Shown here: positions 60,901-64,000 of the stretch, piece after piece | Numbering within the stretch: the stretch's first letter is position 1 | How the letters are laid out: each line of letters opens with the position of its first letter | Assembly (NCBI GenBank): GCA_003260075.1 | Contig: QLIY01000185.1 | Span: forward strand, 1 to 64,000 | Source of the DNA: Phallusia mammillata | Taxonomy: Eukaryota; Chordata; Ascidiacea; Phlebobranchia; Ascidiidae | DNA length: 64,000 nucleotides | Direction of reading: 5' to 3' | Program-made: the position numbers and the translations under genes | The notes under the pieces: generated by a model | Database searches by the model: none | What the model saw: only the letters and a program-made list of their open reading frames with translations | Told to the model about the DNA's origin: nothing

Positions 60901-63900
60901 AAGCGGTCGCGCATTATTTCCTCGCAAAGGTTAACAATCGCACATTGATTGCGCATAGAAATGTCATCGTCGGCGATCAGTGCCCAAAATTCAGTGTTTA
61001 TAGGCCGCGCTCCTGCGTATACGCACATGCAGGGTCCGTTGTTCCGCAGGCTCTGGGAACTCACTGATTGCGGCCGCTGACCACTCGCAATAGGAAACGC
61101 CTTATAATATCCAATGCATCGGGGCGTTTTTGTTCTGCACACAACGCGGGATCATAGGAAATCATAACATATCCGGCTGTGCTCGCTCGCCTCCCAGAGT
61201 GTTATTGCTAATTTCGCGAGCAAACGCGACGTTCGGCGATTGTGTGCTAACATGCCGACGATTGTGTTGTCGCTGAAACAGTCGCTGCGGTGCGGTCTGT
61301 ATATGATTTATACCGCAATAATAATCTGCTCCACGCCACAGATTGCGAGCTTGCGGAAGGTCAACTAACGCGTGAATATTTCGCCAGGCAAGCGATGAGC
61401 GATTTATTTATTGCCTGACATCAAGCGCCCTGGTAGTGCGACCGCGCAGCTCTGGTGTTTAGCCAGTTCGTCCGGCGGATAATTGCCAGGCGGCAGCGTT
61501 CGCTTGTAGCAATTGAACTATCACGTTCGGACGTTTGACATTATCACTTTGTTTTCGTCGCGAGCAATTATAACTGCACACTCATATATGTGATGTGTGG
61601 CAGCGGGTTATTGGCTGTAAATTGATCCCGGTTTCGACCGGCGCTTTGGGTTTCCCTTTGGTCGGCAGCGAGTGTGGGAATACACTCGGAAAGTTGTGAT
61701 TAGGCCCGGAGTCGAGCGTTGCTTGGGACGGACCCGGTTAAAGCACCGCCTTATGTTGCTATAACTCGGGATCAGGACATTGGCCTGGCAATTTGTTCGA
61801 GGTGACCAGGGCAGCGGCAATACGTTGCAATATAACGTACGGGCTTCCTTTAGCTACCATCTGTTTAACACACAAATATCTTGTTATGTAGAGGTTTGGG
61901 GGTCGTTTATGGTTAAAATTCTGCTTGCGTTTATGACAATACACACTTTTTTCGCACATCTGCACCGTAAAAATACTGCGCCGACAAGTAACTTATACTA
62001 GTGAAGTGTGTTAATGAGCAACAAAAATTCAACCGAAACATTTAACATAGGGCTTACTGTACATCGTGCAAACATCAGCCCCACACCCAATTCGTAGTTT
62101 GATGACGCAAATGAGTGCTTTCGTATCATAACGCAGTGTCGGAAATCTCTTTCAGTGGCTTTCAATGTACTGCGCCGGTCGTCCATTCAGTCGCATCTAT
62201 TCTCCCATGAAATATACAAAGCATATGACAGGCAATCATGGCATATGAAACACGAAGCCGTAAAGGATGCTCGGTCCGTCTAAGTTTGCAAATGACAACA
62301 TTTCAGTCGCCCCCACGCCATGATTCGAGATTTTCGGGGCACGTAAGCACCCGTTAACGATATTAAACATCAGCAACGCCGATTGATCACCACCCAAACG
62401 CCTGTCGACCGCCGTGACAAAAACAAATTCGTTTGCCAAATGTATAATTGGCGCGCGCCTCTCGCATCTGCAACGTTAGGGATCGTTTCGTATCCACTTG
62501 TGCGTGGCGCTCCCACCTTTCATGTGGTTCGCTACGACGAGGGGTTTTGTTTCGCCCCACTGAAAGGCATATACGTCGTATCAACACCACGTGGCGGCTG
62601 CGATGTATTCCGAGAATATGTAAAGAGGCAATGAGTGTATTTTATGGTTAATTGGGAATAAAAGTATCGGCTAATGTCAGTTTGTGTTGGATTAACTTAA
62701 GCATAACAGCTTTGATGCCATTCGTGTTTCCATTCTAATCTATCTGACAAGTAGAAATTTATGGGATTCCTTTGTGTTTTGATTTGTAAGTAATTGTGTC
62801 ACTGTTTGGGTCTATGACCTTGCCCCCCAAATCCACCTCACCCACAACAGTGGCCTATTAGTCGGTACATCGAACGGAAAGCGAAAGCTTTATTTTTTAC
62901 GAACGCGTTGCGCTTGTGTGAAGCAAGTTTCAACATTTGAAAATGTATTTTAAGTTAATGTTGTGTTTTGCTTCGTGCTGAATGTTTGTAACGGCGCAAG
63001 TGGATGCCGCTTACAAGATGGGCAATTTGTTTAAGAGTAAAAACGCAAGTTAACTCGACCGTCAGTTGTACGATCCACTCCTATTGCTGAACTCCGAGGC
63101 AAAACCGAAACCCGCAATTGAAATACAATTTAGCATTGGGCACAGCGCATGTTGTTCAGGCACTAGACAATAAAAATTCGATGAGAGAATAACGGGTGTT
63201 GATACGACTTTAGGACTATTATTGAGGCCAGCGCTAATGGCAATGCCATCAAAGCACGTGATCCGCTACGCTCGACTGAACTTGGCGAGTGCAAAACACA
63301 ACACGGGAAGCGGAAAGGTTGTTGGGGCGGGATTAATAATCGAGATCGCCTTGTTTTAGTCACGCCGTGTTGGCCCTGTGTTTTCATTGCACAGCTATGG
63401 TGACTTTTGGGCCTCGCGCATATGTGAAGGTCCTTGTATGGCACGAATATAAGTGGAAAGCTGAGGACGAGTTTTGACAGCGGACTCGGTTTAATGGTGT
63501 TTTGTGGCATTAGGCGTCGGCGCGGCTAGCGGGCGCGTATTTATAACCGAGACAAGCTAATTGTGGGGTAAGTTGCAGTAAAATGTGCAATCATCCGCTT
63601 AGATGGACGCATCGACGCCGCCTTGTCATAAATAAGACTGTGGTTATATCGCGTATTCAAGCTATAACTAAGCTGTCGCGCTTTGTTTTCAGTCTATAAT
63701 ACTTCAGAATACAAAACAATCCCACGCTCGATGCAAAATCAGCCCGTGCGACTCGCTTTCCAGGCTGGAGTTTCAGGACCACCCGCGCGAATCTGGAAAG
63801 CAAAGAGTCACAACGATACATGTCCGTCAGCAGCCATGCTATAAACGAATTATAATAAGCGATCAATCCACAGATGCTTATCATAGGGGCGCGATTTAGC

Positions 63901-64000
63901 CTTGCAGCTCCCGGAGTCTCTGTGCTATTTCACGCTTATCGCGGCATCGGACAAGCTCAATAAATCGTGAGTCGATCTCTTGCACCAAAAATTTTTCTAT
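57920..64000. other. Probable long first intron
   Basis: Six kilobases after the NuRD-motif exon hold no C2H2 zinc-finger codons and no other recognised exon. One 10-nt C-run join (60220-60229) with duplicated flanks is present. Short open frames (for example 58360-58563 and 60774-61142, minus strand) show no family motif. Long first introns with enhancers are usual for this gene class, but no specific site is claimed. Confidence 0.4.
60220..60229 (+). other. 10-nt C-run at an overlapping join
   Basis: About 60112-60219 is repeated at 60230-60336. Confidence 0.85.

Noticed and set aside
60774..61142. 122-codon open frame on the minus strand
   Set aside because: No motif or coding context; inside the probable long intron.
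1..64000. CRISPR arrays, bacterial operons, tRNA or rRNA genes
   Set aside because: The spaced direct repeats are paired copies around C-runs, not arrays; no tRNA cloverleaf or rRNA sequence was recognised, and the genes are intron-containing and animal-like.

Overview
The window looks like a chromosome fragment from a tunicate, most likely a solitary ascidian. The genes are metazoan and intron-rich with GT-AG splicing. Two tandem genes encode connexins, a chordate family, each cut by several introns. Other genes encode plakin (plectin-type) repeat domains, and near position 57,400 lies the first exon of a developmental zinc-finger regulator with a NuRD-recruiting N-terminus. Introns are mostly 100-400 bp, the DNA is AT-rich, and overlapping allelic copies differ by a few percent. 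The species is inferred, not proven.

Region 1, about 1-28,620, minus strand, is a local cluster of plakin-repeat-domain (PRD) genes. The main gene (13,794-28,619) can be spliced from 37 exons with phase matched at every junction, giving about 1,887 residues: a short N-terminal transmembrane anchor, an acidic Ser-rich linker, four PRD cassettes and one terminal plakin repeat. It shows no plakin/spectrin domain, actin-binding domain or rod. Three of the cassettes share the same exon lengths and phases. A smaller paralogue (7,256-11,581; 6 exons, 714 residues) has its own membrane segment, acidic linkers and a single PRD in one uninterrupted exon. A third copy (200-5,230) repeats the linker exons as a D-A-B-C ladder and runs off the left edge. 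Remnants of further copies lie at 12,035-12,618 (still open) and 5,865-6,440 (broken).

Region 2, 28,620-42,838, plus strand: two tandem six-exon connexin genes (31,177-33,483 and 40,033-42,838). The first is divergent from the large PRD gene across a 2.5 kb gap. The first connexin has a shifted C-terminal frame relative to the second.

Region 3, 42,839-64,000: almost no coding signal except one exon (57,376-57,919) starting with the RRKQ-type motif found in the SALL, BCL11 and FOG families. The surrounding DNA would fit a regulatory landscape for a developmental transcription factor.

The sequence has a strong artefact. Fifteen short C-runs, most exactly 10 nt, and six long ones (42-90 nt) are present; nearly all the short ones and one long one sit between near-identical direct copies. 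They behave as gap or join fillers between overlapping allelic contigs, so duplicated exons and tandem repeats around them should not be taken as biology. MITE-like elements, several hAT-like, are scattered through introns and spacers.
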